A DNA stretch of 33,651 bases from Halolactibacillus alkaliphilus (lineage in GTDB: Bacteria > Bacillota > Bacilli > Bacillales > Amphibacillaceae): NCBI RefSeq assembly GCF_900115465.1, contig NZ_FOWN01000031.1, forward strand, positions 1 through 33,651, given 5' to 3'. Below are positions 7,242 through 16,227 of this stretch, piece by piece. Both the position numbers and the translations under genes were made by a program. The notes below the pieces were generated by a model. It had not been told where the DNA came from. It saw only the letters and a program-made list of their open reading frames with translations, and made no database searches. The first letter of the stretch is position 1; every line of letters starts with the position of its first letter.

Positions 7242-8084
7242 ATCTGTCAAATGAACCCCCTGATGAGGCATTTGCACATTATGGTTATACATGTACTGGG
7301 CAATAATCGTTCTTACGCTACGTGCATTAGCGAAGTAATTTAAGTCGCCAACGAGACCAGTAATAAGGTAGCGATAGCCTTGGTGCTGATCGTTAATCGA
7401 ATCAACACCAAGTACTTTAAAGGGTTCAATAGGTTGACCTGATAGGTCTTGTATTAAGTAATCAGCTAGTTCTTGATTTAATCTTGTGCATATTTCTTCT
7501 AGGATGCGTAAAATACGACTAGGGTCTTCATAGTAGCTGACAGTCACACGTTCAATGACACGCATCTTGTTTTTATTGAAGTTTTCAACTGTGCGCACCT
7601 GCCCGTTATTAATTGAGATAATTGTTGCTGACCAATCTCTAATTTTTAAAACGCGGAACCCAACTTCCTCAACAACCCCTTCATGTACTTCATTGACAAT
7701 TACCCAATCACCTTTTTGGAGTTGTTTCTCGTAGACAATGAAAAAACCAGCAAGTAAATCCTGAACTAAACTTTGGGCACCAAAACCAATAATAATACCA
7801 AGGACACCGGCACCAGCCAGCATACTACCAACGTTTAAACCAAATACGCTTAAGGCAAAAAACAAGAAGCCTAGCATAGCCATGTATTTAATGACAGACT
7901 GAAGCAATGAAATGATAGTGTCAGCTTCTTTGCCGTCCATTAATTTTGTTCGACTAAGAATCGAACGAACAATCCGCTGTAAAAATAATGCGATAAGAAA
8001 AATCACAAATCCACCAATCAGTAATTGGGTGATTTTATTTTCTAATATAAGTTGTAATACTTCTCCAAATCTTTGCCAAGACAT
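7215..8084 (-). CDS. yfkC: Small-conductance mechanosensitive channel family protein (YfkC/MscS-like)
   Basis: A 289-residue MscS-family membrane protein, expected to open under membrane tension and release solutes during osmotic downshock. An N-terminal helix and a second helix (YMAMLGFLFFALSVFGL) are followed by the pore-lining TM3, rich in Gly/Ala (GAGVLGIIIGFGAQSLVQDL). Then comes the MscS beta domain (GDWVIVNEVHEGVVEEVGFRV) and a C-terminal alpha/beta part. ATG 8084 is chosen because AGGAGT lies 7 nt upstream; the GTG at 8093 overlaps that site. The promoter is divergent from yfjT, and the gene is convergent with yfkD. Confidence 0.85.
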   Translation of the reverse strand: MSWQRFGEVLQLILENKITQLLIGGFVIFLIALFLQRIVRSILSRTKLMDGKEADTIISLLQSVIKYMAMLGFLFFALSVFGLNVGSMLAGAGVLGIIIGFGAQSLVQDLLAGFFIVYEKQLQKGDWVIVNEVHEGVVEEVGFRVLKIRDWSATIISINNGQVRTVENFNKNKMRVIERVTVSYYEDPSRILRILEEICTRLNQELADYLIQDLSGQPIEPFKVLGVDSINDQHQGYRYLITGLVGDLNYFANARSVRTIIAQYMYNHNVQMPHQGVHLTDLNKHAQNS

Positions 8085-8119
8085 TATATACACTCCTATT
8101 TTTTGAAATCTCGTTAGTC

Positions 8120-8160
8120 ATTATAACATACTAGACAGAAGAAGGCTTTTTTTGTACGAT
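8120..8160. promoter_or_regulatory. Overlapping divergent promoters for yfkC and yfjT
   Basis: Plus strand: TAGACA (8132-8137), 17 nt, TACGAT (8155-8160), leading to yfjT. Minus strand: an extended -10 (TGTTATAAT, hexamer 8125-8120) leading to the yfkC-like gene. The two promoters overlap, so they probably interfere with each other. Confidence 0.5.
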
Positions 8161-8194
8161 AGAAGAGACTGATTAACAAAGGAGCATAAAATTC

Positions 8195-8344
8195 ATGGCA
8201 GATAACGAGAAAATTAAACAATTAAAGCAGCAACTGGAAGCTTTTTTGCAACAGTTGGATGAACTTGAACCGAGCGAAACATCACTTGAGGATATTGATC
8301 GACTTATTGAGATGATTGAATCAATGGAGAAGAAATTGAAGTGA
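8195..8344 (+). CDS. yfjT: Small acidic helical protein, YfjT/SE1561-like
   Basis: A 49-codon ORF with a good ribosome site (AAAGGAG, 8178-8184, 10 nt before ATG), its own promoter and a terminator right after the stop, so it is a genuine small gene. The product is hydrophilic and predicted all-helical (KIKQLKQQLEAFLQQL, then IDRLIEMIESMEKKLK), likely a two-helix hairpin. A similar small protein, YfjT, lies between pdaA and yfkA-D in B. subtilis. Function is unknown. Confidence 0.75.
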   Translation: MADNEKIKQLKQQLEAFLQQLDELEPSETSLEDIDRLIEMIESMEKKLK

Positions 8345-8378
8345 AAAAAGCAAGCCATGATAAGGCTTGCTTTTTTTG
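8344..8378 (+). terminator. Intrinsic terminator of yfjT
   Basis: AAGCAAGCC pairs with GGCTTGCTT around a 7-nt loop and is followed by seven T residues. It starts at the stop codon. Confidence 0.9.
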
Positions 8379-8535
8379 CTATTCAATCATGTATTGAATA
8401 AAACCTACTACGCAATAACATTTGCCAAACAGATTTTTTGGTGTCTTAAAGGCGAATCATGACTTTTTCCTTGATGTATTTATGTCGACATGCCATTTCT
8501 TCTACCATTGGCAAAGTGAAAAGCTATCGGCCTAA

Positions 8536-8845
8536 CTATTAAAATCGGGAAGAAGAAAAAGCAATTGCACACTCCGAAGAAGAGCCCAAAGGTAATCCGG
8601 GCGGATTTCTGCACCTGATTTTTGGCGAAGAGTCAATGAAATTCAAAAACACATCACATGAAATCGTCAAATTCGCAAAAGAAAACAGATGTGCTGTGAT
8701 TGTTTTTGAATACCTTGGTGACATGAAAATGCCGAAAGGATTTTGGGGAGCGAAGAAGGCTCGCTTCAAACTCTGCCATTGGCGAAAAATAGGTATTCAG
8801 AACAAAGGTAAAGAAAGGGTTGGCTCTTCAGGCAAAAGTCCCTGA
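8536..8845 (+). pseudogene. tnpB: Decayed IS605/IS1341-type tnpB fragment
   Basis: Fragments of a TnpB (OrfB) transposon nuclease are readable in more than one frame. One frame near 8614-8660 gives DFWRRVNEIQKHIT. After a frameshift near 8656, the next gives HEIVKFAKEN, VIVFEYLGDMK and, degraded, an AKKARFKLCHWRK segment. Intact TnpB is about 370-430 residues. The RuvC N-terminal part, the zinc-finger CxxC and the C-terminal RuvC Asp region are not seen. No tnpA lies beside it. It separates yfjT from pdaA and is a scar of an old insertion. Confidence 0.7.
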
Positions 8846-9120
8846 GTTGTCAAAAAGAACTACCACTACCTTGTCTTCATAAATGAGTCTTGTAAGAGCG
8901 CTATCGGCACCGAAGGTGGCGTAACAGCTCCATTTGTACTATTTGTACTATATTTAAGAATAAGCTCCCTCTACAATCTTCGATTTAGGGGAGATGTTCA
9001 AAAATAATAGATATGGCTATGCGCGAAGTATCAGTCAATAGCCATAAAAAAATTAAAAGAAGGTATAAATTACGCCCTAAGGACACACGTTAATAAAAAG
9101 TGAAATGGGGTGTTTTGAAT
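8846..9120. other. Intergenic remnant upstream of pdaA
   Basis: No gene is seen. A tandem 9-mer ATTTGTACT occurs at 8932-8940 and 8941-8949. A hairpin has arms TATGGCTAT (9012-9020) and ATAGCCATA (9038-9046). Part of this is probably the remaining flank of the decayed insertion element. The pdaA promoter must lie here but is not obvious. Confidence 0.4.
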
Positions 9121-9915
9121 ATGTCAAGCATAAAGCGAATAAAAAAAATATTCCTTTTTATGGTCTTGATCAGTCTTATTGTCATAACGGCATCAAGTGA
9201 GGTAAATGCGTATGGTTTCGGGTATAAGCGTTCAAATGATCAGTCACCACCTGAAATAGGAAGTTACGAGCTAATATTAGAAGAAGGGAATGGTTACTAT
9301 AGGGATAAGACGGAAGAAAAAGTGCTTTATTTAACATTTGATCACGGCTATGAAAAAGGTTACACAGAAGGTATTCTTGATGTATTGAAAGAAGAAGAGG
9401 TGCCGGCTTGTTTTTTTGTCACGGGCCATTATGTTAGAAGTGCGTCAAAGATTGTTAAACGGATGATCACGGAAGGACATATGATTGGTAATCATACGTA
9501 CCATCATTATGATTTAACAACGTTGACAGAGGATAAATTCAAACGGGAAATATTGAAATTAGAGCAAGCCATTCGACTTCTCCACCCAGATGTTTCGATG
9601 CATTATATGCGTCCGCCAAAGGGTATTTTTAATGAACAAACGTTAAAGTGGACTAATGACTTAGGTTATCGTCAAATGTTTTGGTCTATCGCATACGTTG
9701 ATTGGCACGAAGACAAAGATCTTGGTCAAAAATATGCGTATAATGAAGTAGTAGAACAACTACACCCTGGCGCTGTCATCTTAATGCACGCGGTATCTGA
9801 AGATAATTTACTCGCTTTATCTCATATTATTAAAGAAGCGAAAGCGCAAGGGTATCGTTTCAGTATACTTGATGAACTTGTATTTAAAGAAAAAGGTCAC
9901 CACCTGTTTTGGTGA
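9121..9915 (+). CDS. pdaA: Polysaccharide deacetylase PdaA (delta-lactam-biosynthetic de-N-acetylase)
   Basis: An exported NodB-homology deacetylase. PdaA removes the acetyl group from muramic acid so that muramic delta-lactam can form in spore cortex peptidoglycan. A signal peptide (about residues 1-29, with a basic SSIKRIKK start) precedes the NodB domain: motif 1 TFDHGYEKGY with the catalytic/metal Asp, motif 2 GNHTYHHYDL with the metal-binding His pair, motif 3 MRPPKG, and later motifs FWSIAYVDWHED and LMHAVS. These closely follow B. subtilis PdaA. ATG 9121 is chosen because GGGGTG (9107-9112) is 8 nt upstream. Its presence suggests a spore-forming lineage, although vegetative paralogues exist. 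Confidence 0.9.
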   Translation: MSSIKRIKKIFLFMVLISLIVITASSEVNAYGFGYKRSNDQSPPEIGSYELILEEGNGYYRDKTEEKVLYLTFDHGYEKGYTEGILDVLKEEEVPACFFVTGHYVRSASKIVKRMITEGHMIGNHTYHHYDLTTLTEDKFKREILKLEQAIRLLHPDVSMHYMRPPKGIFNEQTLKWTNDLGYRQMFWSIAYVDWHEDKDLGQKYAYNEVVEQLHPGAVILMHAVSEDNLLALSHIIKEAKAQGYRFSILDELVFKEKGHHLFW

Positions 9916-9916
9916 T

Positions 9917-9960
9917 AAATTGAGCCACTAAAGAGTTATACCGCTAGTGGCTCAATTTTT
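9917..9960. terminator. Bidirectional terminator between pdaA and ppk
   Basis: AAATTGAGCCACTA pairs with TAGTGGCTCAATTT around a 14-nt loop. A T-run follows on the plus strand and, read from the other side, an A/T-rich arm serves ppk. Confidence 0.85.
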
Positions 9961-9966
9961 ATGGAG

Positions 9967-12048
9967 TTAATGCAGTGTCGATTGATATGCCAAATCAAAG
10001 AAAATAAGCTGACTAGACATTGCCTGTTCACCTTCGACGCGTTCTTTGTAAACGTAAAAGCCATCACTTTTTTGATAACGCGCTTTTTGATTATCTACTA
10101 GTTGGATTTCTAGTAAATCAAGGACGCGTTTTTTGTGGCGGCGATCAAGTACTGGAAATAGTAATTCAATCCTTTTGACCATATTACGTGTCATCATATC
10201 ACAAGAAGCTAAAAAGACTTTTTTCTCACCGTGATGATGGAAATAATATATACGACTATGTTCAAGGAAGCGGCCGACAATACTTGTGACGGTAATATTC
10301 TCACTTATACCTTTTAATCCAGGTTTTAAACAGCATATGCCTCGCACAATGAGATCAATTTTTACGCCCTTATTAGAAGCTTCATATAATTTCAAAATAA
10401 GGGGCTTATCTGTTAAGGCATTCATTTTACAGATGATGTGCCCATCTCCATGTTGCTCATGGTACTGTATTTCTTTGGCTATATAATGAATGAAATCATC
10501 TTGAATTTGGTACGGTGCCATAGATAAATAATTGAAATCAGGTTTAAAAGTATAGCCGCTTAGAAAATTAAAGAATAACGTTGCATCAATGCCAAGTTCG
10601 CGTCGTGAGGATAGAATAGATAGATCGGTATAAAACTTTGCTGTCTGGTCATTATAGTTTCCTGTACTTAAATGCACAAAACGTTCAATCCGTTCTTGTT
10701 GCCGTCGAACAATCAAGGTGATTTTACTGTGCGTTTTTAAACCGGTAATGCCATAAATGACATGACATCCTGCTTTTTCAAGAGCCTTTGCCCATTGTAC
10801 GTTGTTTGCTTCATCAAAACGGGCTTTTAATTCAACGAGTACGGTTACTTGTTTACCATTTTCAGCGGCAAGTTTTAGACAATTGACGATAGGGGAATCT
10901 CCACTCACTCGGTAAAGTGTTTGTTTTATTGCTAAAACATGTGGGTCTATAGCCGCTTGTTCGACCATATCGACAATGACTTCAAATGATTCATAGGGAT
11001 GATGCAACATAATATCCTTACGTCTCAATTGATCAAATATGTTCACCATGGGTTCAACTTCTTTTGGGGGCTGTGGAATTAACGTTTGAAAAACCAAATG
11101 TTCAAACGTTTGCTTTAATTGTGTATAGACATTGAGTAAAAAAGTAAAGTCAAGAGGTCCATCATGATAATACAAATCATCACTTGATACTTCAAGTACA
11201 TATTTTAAAAAGTTAATTAAGTGTGGATTATGTGCCCCTTTTTCACCCATAATTTCTAGACGGACAGCTAACCCCCAACGACGTTTTTTGAGTTCTTTTT
11301 CAATTTCTTTGAGTAAATCACGTGAGCCTTCTTCGTGGATATTCATATCAGCATTACGGGTGATTCTAAAGCAAATCGTATCTTCAACGACATAACCATC
11401 AAAAAGACGGTTAATATAATAACGAATGACATCTTCTAATAGCAGATAATGATGTTTATTTTTAATCTTTACAAAGCGATCGAGCAAAGCAGGGACTTGA
11501 ACGATGGCTGTTAGCAACTTATCAGAATCATCTGGATGGTGAAGGGTCACAGCGATATTAAGTGATAAGTTTTGTAGCAATGGAAACGGTCGGTATGCAT
11601 CGATTGCCAGCGGTGTTAAAACAGGATATATAACTTGTTCAAAATGCTGTTCAAGCCACTTCGATTCTTTTTTAGAGAGCTTATCAATCGAGCCAATATG
11701 AATATTTTCTTTAGCCAGTTGTTCTTTTAAATCATGGTAATAGTGTTGTTGCTGCTTGACGAGTGGGTGGGCTTCTTTACTGATTGCTTCAAGCTGTTGC
11801 AATGCTGTTAACCCTGATTTATTATCAGGGCGGTTAAAACCGGCACGGAATTGATCTTTTAGACCAGCAACACGAACCATAAAGAATTCATCAAGGTTAT
11901 TTGAGAAGATGCCGATAAAGCGCAGTCGCTCAAGCAGAGGATTTTGTTCATCCACTGCTTCCTCGAGCACGCGTTTGTTAAAGCGTAACCAACTGATTTC
12001 CCGATTATTGAAGTGTTCAGGTGCATCAATGATGATAGTATCTGTCAT
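9967..12048 (-). CDS. ppk: Polyphosphate kinase 1
   Basis: Makes inorganic polyphosphate from ATP. The 693 residues follow the Ppk1 layout: N domain (FNNREISWLRFNKRVLEEA), helical H domain, then two phospholipase-D-like C domains. The autophosphorylated His is in ITGLKTHSK (about residue 432). A second conserved His region is HSRIYYFHHHGEK (about 585). ATG 12048 is preferred over GTG 12057 because AAGGAG sits 8 nt before it. The ribosome site lies in the last codons of ppx, 5 nt upstream, so translation is coupled. Ppx and Ppk in one operon set the polyphosphate level. Confidence 0.95.
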   Translation of the reverse strand: MTDTIIIDAPEHFNNREISWLRFNKRVLEEAVDEQNPLLERLRFIGIFSNNLDEFFMVRVAGLKDQFRAGFNRPDNKSGLTALQQLEAISKEAHPLVKQQQHYYHDLKEQLAKENIHIGSIDKLSKKESKWLEQHFEQVIYPVLTPLAIDAYRPFPLLQNLSLNIAVTLHHPDDSDKLLTAIVQVPALLDRFVKIKNKHHYLLLEDVIRYYINRLFDGYVVEDTICFRITRNADMNIHEEGSRDLLKEIEKELKKRRWGLAVRLEIMGEKGAHNPHLINFLKYVLEVSSDDLYYHDGPLDFTFLLNVYTQLKQTFEHLVFQTLIPQPPKEVEPMVNIFDQLRRKDIMLHHPYESFEVIVDMVEQAAIDPHVLAIKQTLYRVSGDSPIVNCLKLAAENGKQVTVLVELKARFDEANNVQWAKALEKAGCHVIYGITGLKTHSKITLIVRRQQERIERFVHLSTGNYNDQTAKFYTDLSILSSRRELGIDATLFFNFLSGYTFKPDFNYLSMAPYQIQDDFIHYIAKEIQYHEQHGDGHIICKMNALTDKPLILKLYEASNKGVKIDLIVRGICCLKPGLKGISENITVTSIVGRFLEHSRIYYFHHHGEKKVFLASCDMMTRNMVKRIELLFPVLDRRHKKRVLDLLEIQLVDNQKARYQKSDGFYVYKERVEGEQAMSSQLIFFDLAYQSTLH

Positions 12049-12053
12049 GCTTC

Positions 12054-13604
12054 TCACTCCTTATTAGAGACGTTTTGGATAAACGTTAAGTCTATTGTCC
12101 GTTTTAAGGCCTTTTCTAAGTGTTTTTTTTGTTTTTCAGCTTGATATATTTCTGGAGCAGCATTCTTACTGTAATATAGCACCAATTTTAATTTCTTTTT
12201 CTTCACTTTTACGCTTAAATCACTTATGACATGTCGCTTTGTACCATCTAAGCAATAAGTGAATTTTAACAGTGCACCTAACAACAGAATCTTTTTGCGT
12301 TCGGACTTTGTTAACCAACTTTTATAAGGACGAATAAATTGTTTGAACACTGTTTTATTTTTATATGATGCAACTAAAGCAAGTTCTAATTTCTCACGAT
12401 GACTTAAGCCGTCAATCGTGCGATTACTCAATAAATAAAACGTGTGCTGGGCACTAGACTCGTTATCTATATAATCCCCCATGTTAAAGACATAGCTTGC
12501 CCGTCTTAGTAATGTCCAATCCTCTTTCATCATGCCACGTACTTTATTTTCCGTAAGTGCATTGAATAGTTGTCTTGTTAAATGCTGTACTTGGAACGCT
12601 TGTTTTACATCCAAATCAAAATCAGAAATCAATTCTTGGAAACTATCTTCTAGAACGTTAGGTGAATAGGGTTGTTCTTGTTTATGGAACAACAACTCGT
12701 AATTTATTCCATCACGTAAGCCCTTTTGACTTAAAACGAAGCGATCGGCATGGATAAAGTTATAAAGCGTGATAAAAGTCATAAGTGCCGGGAGAATAAT
12801 ATCTGCTCGGTCTTTTGATAATCCTTCAACTTTCATCCGTTTCGTATTGGAAAGACTTAGTAAATGATCCTTGATTCGATTTAAATCCTTCAATAACAGT
12901 GGGTATTGGTGTAGACCGGCCATAGGATAATCTTTATCGATTTGGTCTATTTGAGCAACGTTTCTCGCACTACCACCAATCGCAATTATAGGAACTGAGC
13001 GATTTTCTAACCAATCAAGTGTTTCAAATGCTTCTTTAACGTACTTTTTAACAGTAATTAAATTTTCAGCCTCACTTAAGGTGTTATCGTATAGCTGATT
13101 TAAACTTAACGTACCAAAAGGAAAACTGTGGGCATGAATAAGTTGTCTATCTTTAAAGTAAGTGACTTCAGTTGAACCTCCCCCCATATCTACGGTGATA
13201 CCCTCGGTTATAGAAGTAGCGTTAACGACGGCCAAGTACCCATAAAATGCTTCTTCTTCTTCAGAGAGAATCTGCATGTCCCACCCCAGAGATGTTTTTA
13301 CTCTATCAATGAGCGTTTGTTTATTTTTAGCTTGTCTAACGGTGGCGGTTGCGACAACAGTAAAGTGTTTTAGTGGGTATATTTTTAAAACATCTTCAAA
13401 TTCTTTTAACGTCTCAATTAAGATTATCTCACCTTCTTCTGATAAATAGTCATCTTCTGTGAGATGATTTCTTAATCGAGCAACAGCTTTAACGTTTTCT
13501 ACTTCTTTGAACCGACCCGCTTCATTTGGTAAATAAATGACAAGCCGCACTGTATTGGAACCAATATCAATCAGTGCGTAATAATTATCCTTAATTAAAG
13601 TCAT
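12054..13604 (-). CDS. ppx: Exopolyphosphatase Ppx/GppA
   Basis: Degrades polyphosphate, or removes the 5' phosphate of pppGpp in some family members. The N-terminal actin-like domain shows the phosphate loop YALIDIGSNTVRL (residues about 9-21), the second loop VDMGGGSTEV (about 140) and IAIGGSARN (about 205). The C-terminal half (about residues 310-516) matches the helical HD-like domain found in long Ppx proteins. Start ATG has AAAGGCGGG upstream. First gene of the ppx-ppk operon. A possible extended -10 element (TGGTATATA) lies on the minus strand at 13650-13642. Confidence 0.92.
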   Translation of the reverse strand: MTLIKDNYYALIDIGSNTVRLVIYLPNEAGRFKEVENVKAVARLRNHLTEDDYLSEEGEIILIETLKEFEDVLKIYPLKHFTVVATATVRQAKNKQTLIDRVKTSLGWDMQILSEEEEAFYGYLAVVNATSITEGITVDMGGGSTEVTYFKDRQLIHAHSFPFGTLSLNQLYDNTLSEAENLITVKKYVKEAFETLDWLENRSVPIIAIGGSARNVAQIDQIDKDYPMAGLHQYPLLLKDLNRIKDHLLSLSNTKRMKVEGLSKDRADIILPALMTFITLYNFIHADRFVLSQKGLRDGINYELLFHKQEQPYSPNVLEDSFQELISDFDLDVKQAFQVQHLTRQLFNALTENKVRGMMKEDWTLLRRASYVFNMGDYIDNESSAQHTFYLLSNRTIDGLSHREKLELALVASYKNKTVFKQFIRPYKSWLTKSERKKILLLGALLKFTYCLDGTKRHVISDLSVKVKKKKLKLVLYYSKNAAPEIYQAEKQKKHLEKALKRTIDLTFIQNVSNKE

Positions 13605-13753
13605 CGTAATCCCGCCTTTAACAGTTAATCAGTAATATGTATATATACCACAAAAAGGGTTATTCTAATCCTTTCAACGCTAAAGTTAACAAACTGATTT
13701 ATCTCATGATTTATTTGAAGGAGTAAAAAAATTAAAAAGTATAATCAAAATAC

Positions 13754-13811
13754 TTGAAAGTCAAATAAGGTCAAAGTATACTGTAATTAGTAAAGGTCAA
13801 AGAAGGTCAAG
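13754..13811 (+). promoter_or_regulatory. clpE promoter with two CtsR operators
   Basis: Promoter: TTGAAA (13754-13759), 17-nt spacer, TATACT (13777-13782). Operator 1, AGTCAAA-TAA-GGTCAAA (13759-13775), fills the spacer. Operator 2, GGTCAAA-GAA-GGTCAAG (13795-13811), lies around the transcription start. Both fit the CtsR heptad direct repeat with 3-nt spacing. Centres are 36 bp apart. Expression should rise on heat or protein-folding stress. Confidence 0.9.
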
Positions 13812-13865
13812 AAGAATTGATCTGCTTTGATTAATTACATCGATAACTTAAGGAGGCGTGTTAAA

Positions 13866-15980
13866 ATGAAATGTCAAAAATGTCAGGTCCGCTCTGCAAA
13901 TGTTAATGTCACTCTTCGTATAAATGGTCATACAGAACATCTCCATGTCTGTGAGACGTGCTTTAAAGAAATCCGCAATGAATCTCTTCACCCTTCAGGC
14001 TTCTTCGCTCCACAACAATCATCATTTGACGAACAAGCGGGATTTGCTAAACGTCAATCAAGTGTAAAAACCGAGACGCCAAATGATCGTACTGGGTTAT
14101 TAGATCAGCTCGGGCGTAATTTAACTGATCATGCTCGACAAGGATTAATTGATCCCGTTATCGGTCGAGAACAAGAAGTAAAAAGGGTTATAGAGACGTT
14201 AAATCGTCGAAATAAAAATAATCCGGTCTTAATTGGAGAGCCAGGAGTAGGGAAGACGGCTATTGCAGAAGGTTTAGCTTTAAAAATTGTTGAGCGTACG
14301 GTACCTAAAAAGTTAAAGGATAAAGAACTTTATTTATTAGACGTTGCGTCACTTGTTGCAAATACGGGTGTGCGGGGTCAATTTGAAGAACGAATGAAAG
14401 CCTTGATTACTGAGTTAGAAGACAGGAAGAACGTTATTTTATTCGTTGATGAAATTCATTTGCTTGTTGGCGCAGGAACAGCAGAAGGTTCTCAAATGGA
14501 TGCAGGAAATATATTAAAACCAGCACTTGCTCGTGGTGAGTTACAACTTATTGGTGCAACGACTTTAAAAGAGTACCGACAAATTGAAAAAGACCAAGCA
14601 TTAGAGCGACGTTTTCAACCGATTATCGTTAAAGAGCCGTCAGAGGATGAAGCGATTCAAATTCTACAAGGGATAAAAGAACGTTATGAAAGCTATCATC
14701 ATGTCACCTATACAGACGAAGTAATTGAACAAGCCGTTCACTTATCAAAACGATATATTCAAGACCGTTTCTTACCAGATAAAGCTATTGATTTAATTGA
14801 TGAAGCTGGTGCCCGTTTAAACCTCACGCTATCGGAGTCTAACCAATCAGCAATTGAAGATGAACTCAAACAAATTGCTGAAGAAAAGCAACTTGCGGCT
14901 GAGCAAGAAGATTATGAAACAGCAGCTCATTTACGTCATAAAGAGTTACAGTTAGAAAAGCAACTTGCTAATCATGAAGATATACCGTCAATTGAGGTGA
15001 CTGTCCAGGCTATTCAACAGTTAATAGAAGAAAAAACAGGAGTACCTGTTAGAAAAATGCAGCAAGATGATCAACAAAAGATGAAAGATTTAAAAACGCA
15101 TCTTGAAGCGAAAGTCATTGGTCAAGCATTGGCGGTTGATAAAGTAGCAAGAGCGATTCGCCGAAGCCGGGCGGGGTTAAAATCCAAACATCGTCCAATT
15201 GGGTCTTTCTTATTTGTAGGACCGACAGGTGTTGGTAAAACGGAATTAACGAAAGTGCTTGCTGAAGAAATGTTCGGTCATAAAGATGCTTTGCTTCGTC
15301 TTGATATGAGTGAGTATATGGAAAAACATGCTGTATCAAAAATTATCGGTTCACCTCCTGGTTATGTTGGCCATGAGGAAGCAGGCCAACTCACAGAAAA
15401 AGTGCGTCGAAAGCCATATAGTGTCATTTTGTTAGATGAAATTGAGAAGGCTCATCCTGATGTTCAGCACATGTTCTTGCAAATTATGGAGGACGGTAGG
15501 TTAACAGATAGTCATGGTCGAACGGTAAGCTTTAAAGATACTGTCATTATTATGACAAGTAATGCCGGGACACAAGCAAAAGAAATGCATGTCGGTTTTA
15601 ATAAAGTTCAAACGGATGCAGTTTCCATACTTGATCAACTTAAAGATTTCTTTAAACCAGAGTTCTTGAATCGATTCGATGCAATTATTCCCTTCAACCA
15701 TTTAGAAGAAGTGCATCTAATAAAGATTGTTGATTTGATGTTAGCTGAATTAAATGATAACTTAGCTGACCAAGGTTATTCAATAGAAGTGACAGATAAA
15801 GCAAAACAACATTTAGCTTCAATTGGCTATGATCGTCAATTTGGCGCACGTCCATTACGTCGTGTCATTCAAGAAACAATAGAAGATGGTATTACCGATA
15901 TATTATTAGAAGAATCAGACCTTACAGTATTAAAAGCTGATATGGTTGATGGTCGAATCATTGTGAGTAAACAGTCTTAA
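13866..15980 (+). CDS. clpE: ATP-dependent Clp protease ATP-binding subunit ClpE
   Basis: A Hsp100/AAA+ unfoldase that feeds damaged proteins to ClpP. At the N-terminus is a ClpE-type zinc finger (MKCQKC ... VCETCF) in place of the ClpC N-domain. It is followed by AAA-1 with GEPGVGKT (about residue 127) and a VDEIH Walker B, a UVR-like coiled segment ([13 protein letters not shown], about 355) and AAA-2 with GPTGVGKT (about 455). The end is a Clp C-terminal domain ([11 protein letters not shown]). At 704 residues it is normal for ClpE. ATG 13866 is chosen for its AGGAGG 9 nt upstream and because the zinc finger begins there. It is monocistronic, with tandem CtsR boxes upstream and a strong terminator downstream. 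Confidence 0.95.
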   Translation: MKCQKCQVRSANVNVTLRINGHTEHLHVCETCFKEIRNESLHPSGFFAPQQSSFDEQAGFAKRQSSVKTETPNDRTGLLDQLGRNLTDHARQGLIDPVIGREQEVKRVIETLNRRNKNNPVLIGEPGVGKTAIAEGLALKIVERTVPKKLKDKELYLLDVASLVANTGVRGQFEERMKALITELEDRKNVILFVDEIHLLVGAGTAEGSQMDAGNILKPALARGELQLIGATTLKEYRQIEKDQALERRFQPIIVKEPSEDEAIQILQGIKERYESYHHVTYTDEVIEQAVHLSKRYIQDRFLPDKAIDLIDEAGARLNLTLSESNQSAIEDELKQIAEEKQLAAEQEDYETAAHLRHKELQLEKQLANHEDIPSIEVTVQAIQQLIEEKTGVPVRKMQQDDQQKMKDLKTHLEAKVIGQALAVDKVARAIRRSRAGLKSKHRPIGSFLFVGPTGVGKTELTKVLAEEMFGHKDALLRLDMSEYMEKHAVSKIIGSPPGYVGHEEAGQLTEKVRRKPYSVILLDEIEKAHPDVQHMFLQIMEDGRLTDSHGRTVSFKDTVIIMTSNAGTQAKEMHVGFNKVQTDAVSILDQLKDFFKPEFLNRFDAIIPFNHLEEVHLIKIVDLMLAELNDNLADQGYSIEVTDKAKQHLASIGYDRQFGARPLRRVIQETIEDGITDILLEESDLTVLKADMVDGRIIVSKQS

Positions 15981-15997
15981 ATAATTAGAAATAAATT

Positions 15998-16048
15998 AAA
16001 ACAAGTATTCTATGCAGTTTAAATAGCGTAGAATACTTGTTTTTTTTA
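15998..16048 (+). terminator. Intrinsic terminator of clpE
   Basis: AACAAGTATTCTA pairs with TAGAATACTTGTT around a 16-nt loop, followed by a run of T. Confidence 0.9.
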
Positions 16049-16190
16049 AAACATCTGAATATTTATTCAATATTTTGTTTTTTGATGTGTGAAAAAAAGA
16101 AAAAAACGATGTAATTGTGAATAAAGATAAAGATGAATGGATAAACCTAATTCTGACACGTATTTCTCGGGTTCTGCTTGTGAAATTTTT

Positions 16191-16199
16191 TGGTATAAT
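16191..16199 (+). promoter_or_regulatory. Extended -10 promoter for the DDAH-like gene
   Basis: TGGTATAAT (hexamer 16194-16199) with no clear -35. Transcription would start near 16206, only about 22 nt before the chosen start codon. The longer reading frame beginning at 16117 therefore cannot be fully transcribed from it. Confidence 0.6.
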
Positions 16200-16227
16200 G
16201 GTGAAAAAGAAGAGGGGGGTTAAGCAG

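Noticed and set aside
8539-8769. 76-codon minus-strand ORF
   Set aside because: It is the antisense shadow of the TnpB fragment and has no family-like features.
8636-8845. 69-codon ORF taken as a real gene
   Set aside because: It is one readable frame of a frameshifted TnpB remnant, with no ribosome site or intact domain.
16117-16227. N-terminal extension of the DDAH-like protein
   Set aside because: A strong extended -10 promoter lies inside it and the better ribosome site is before 16228.
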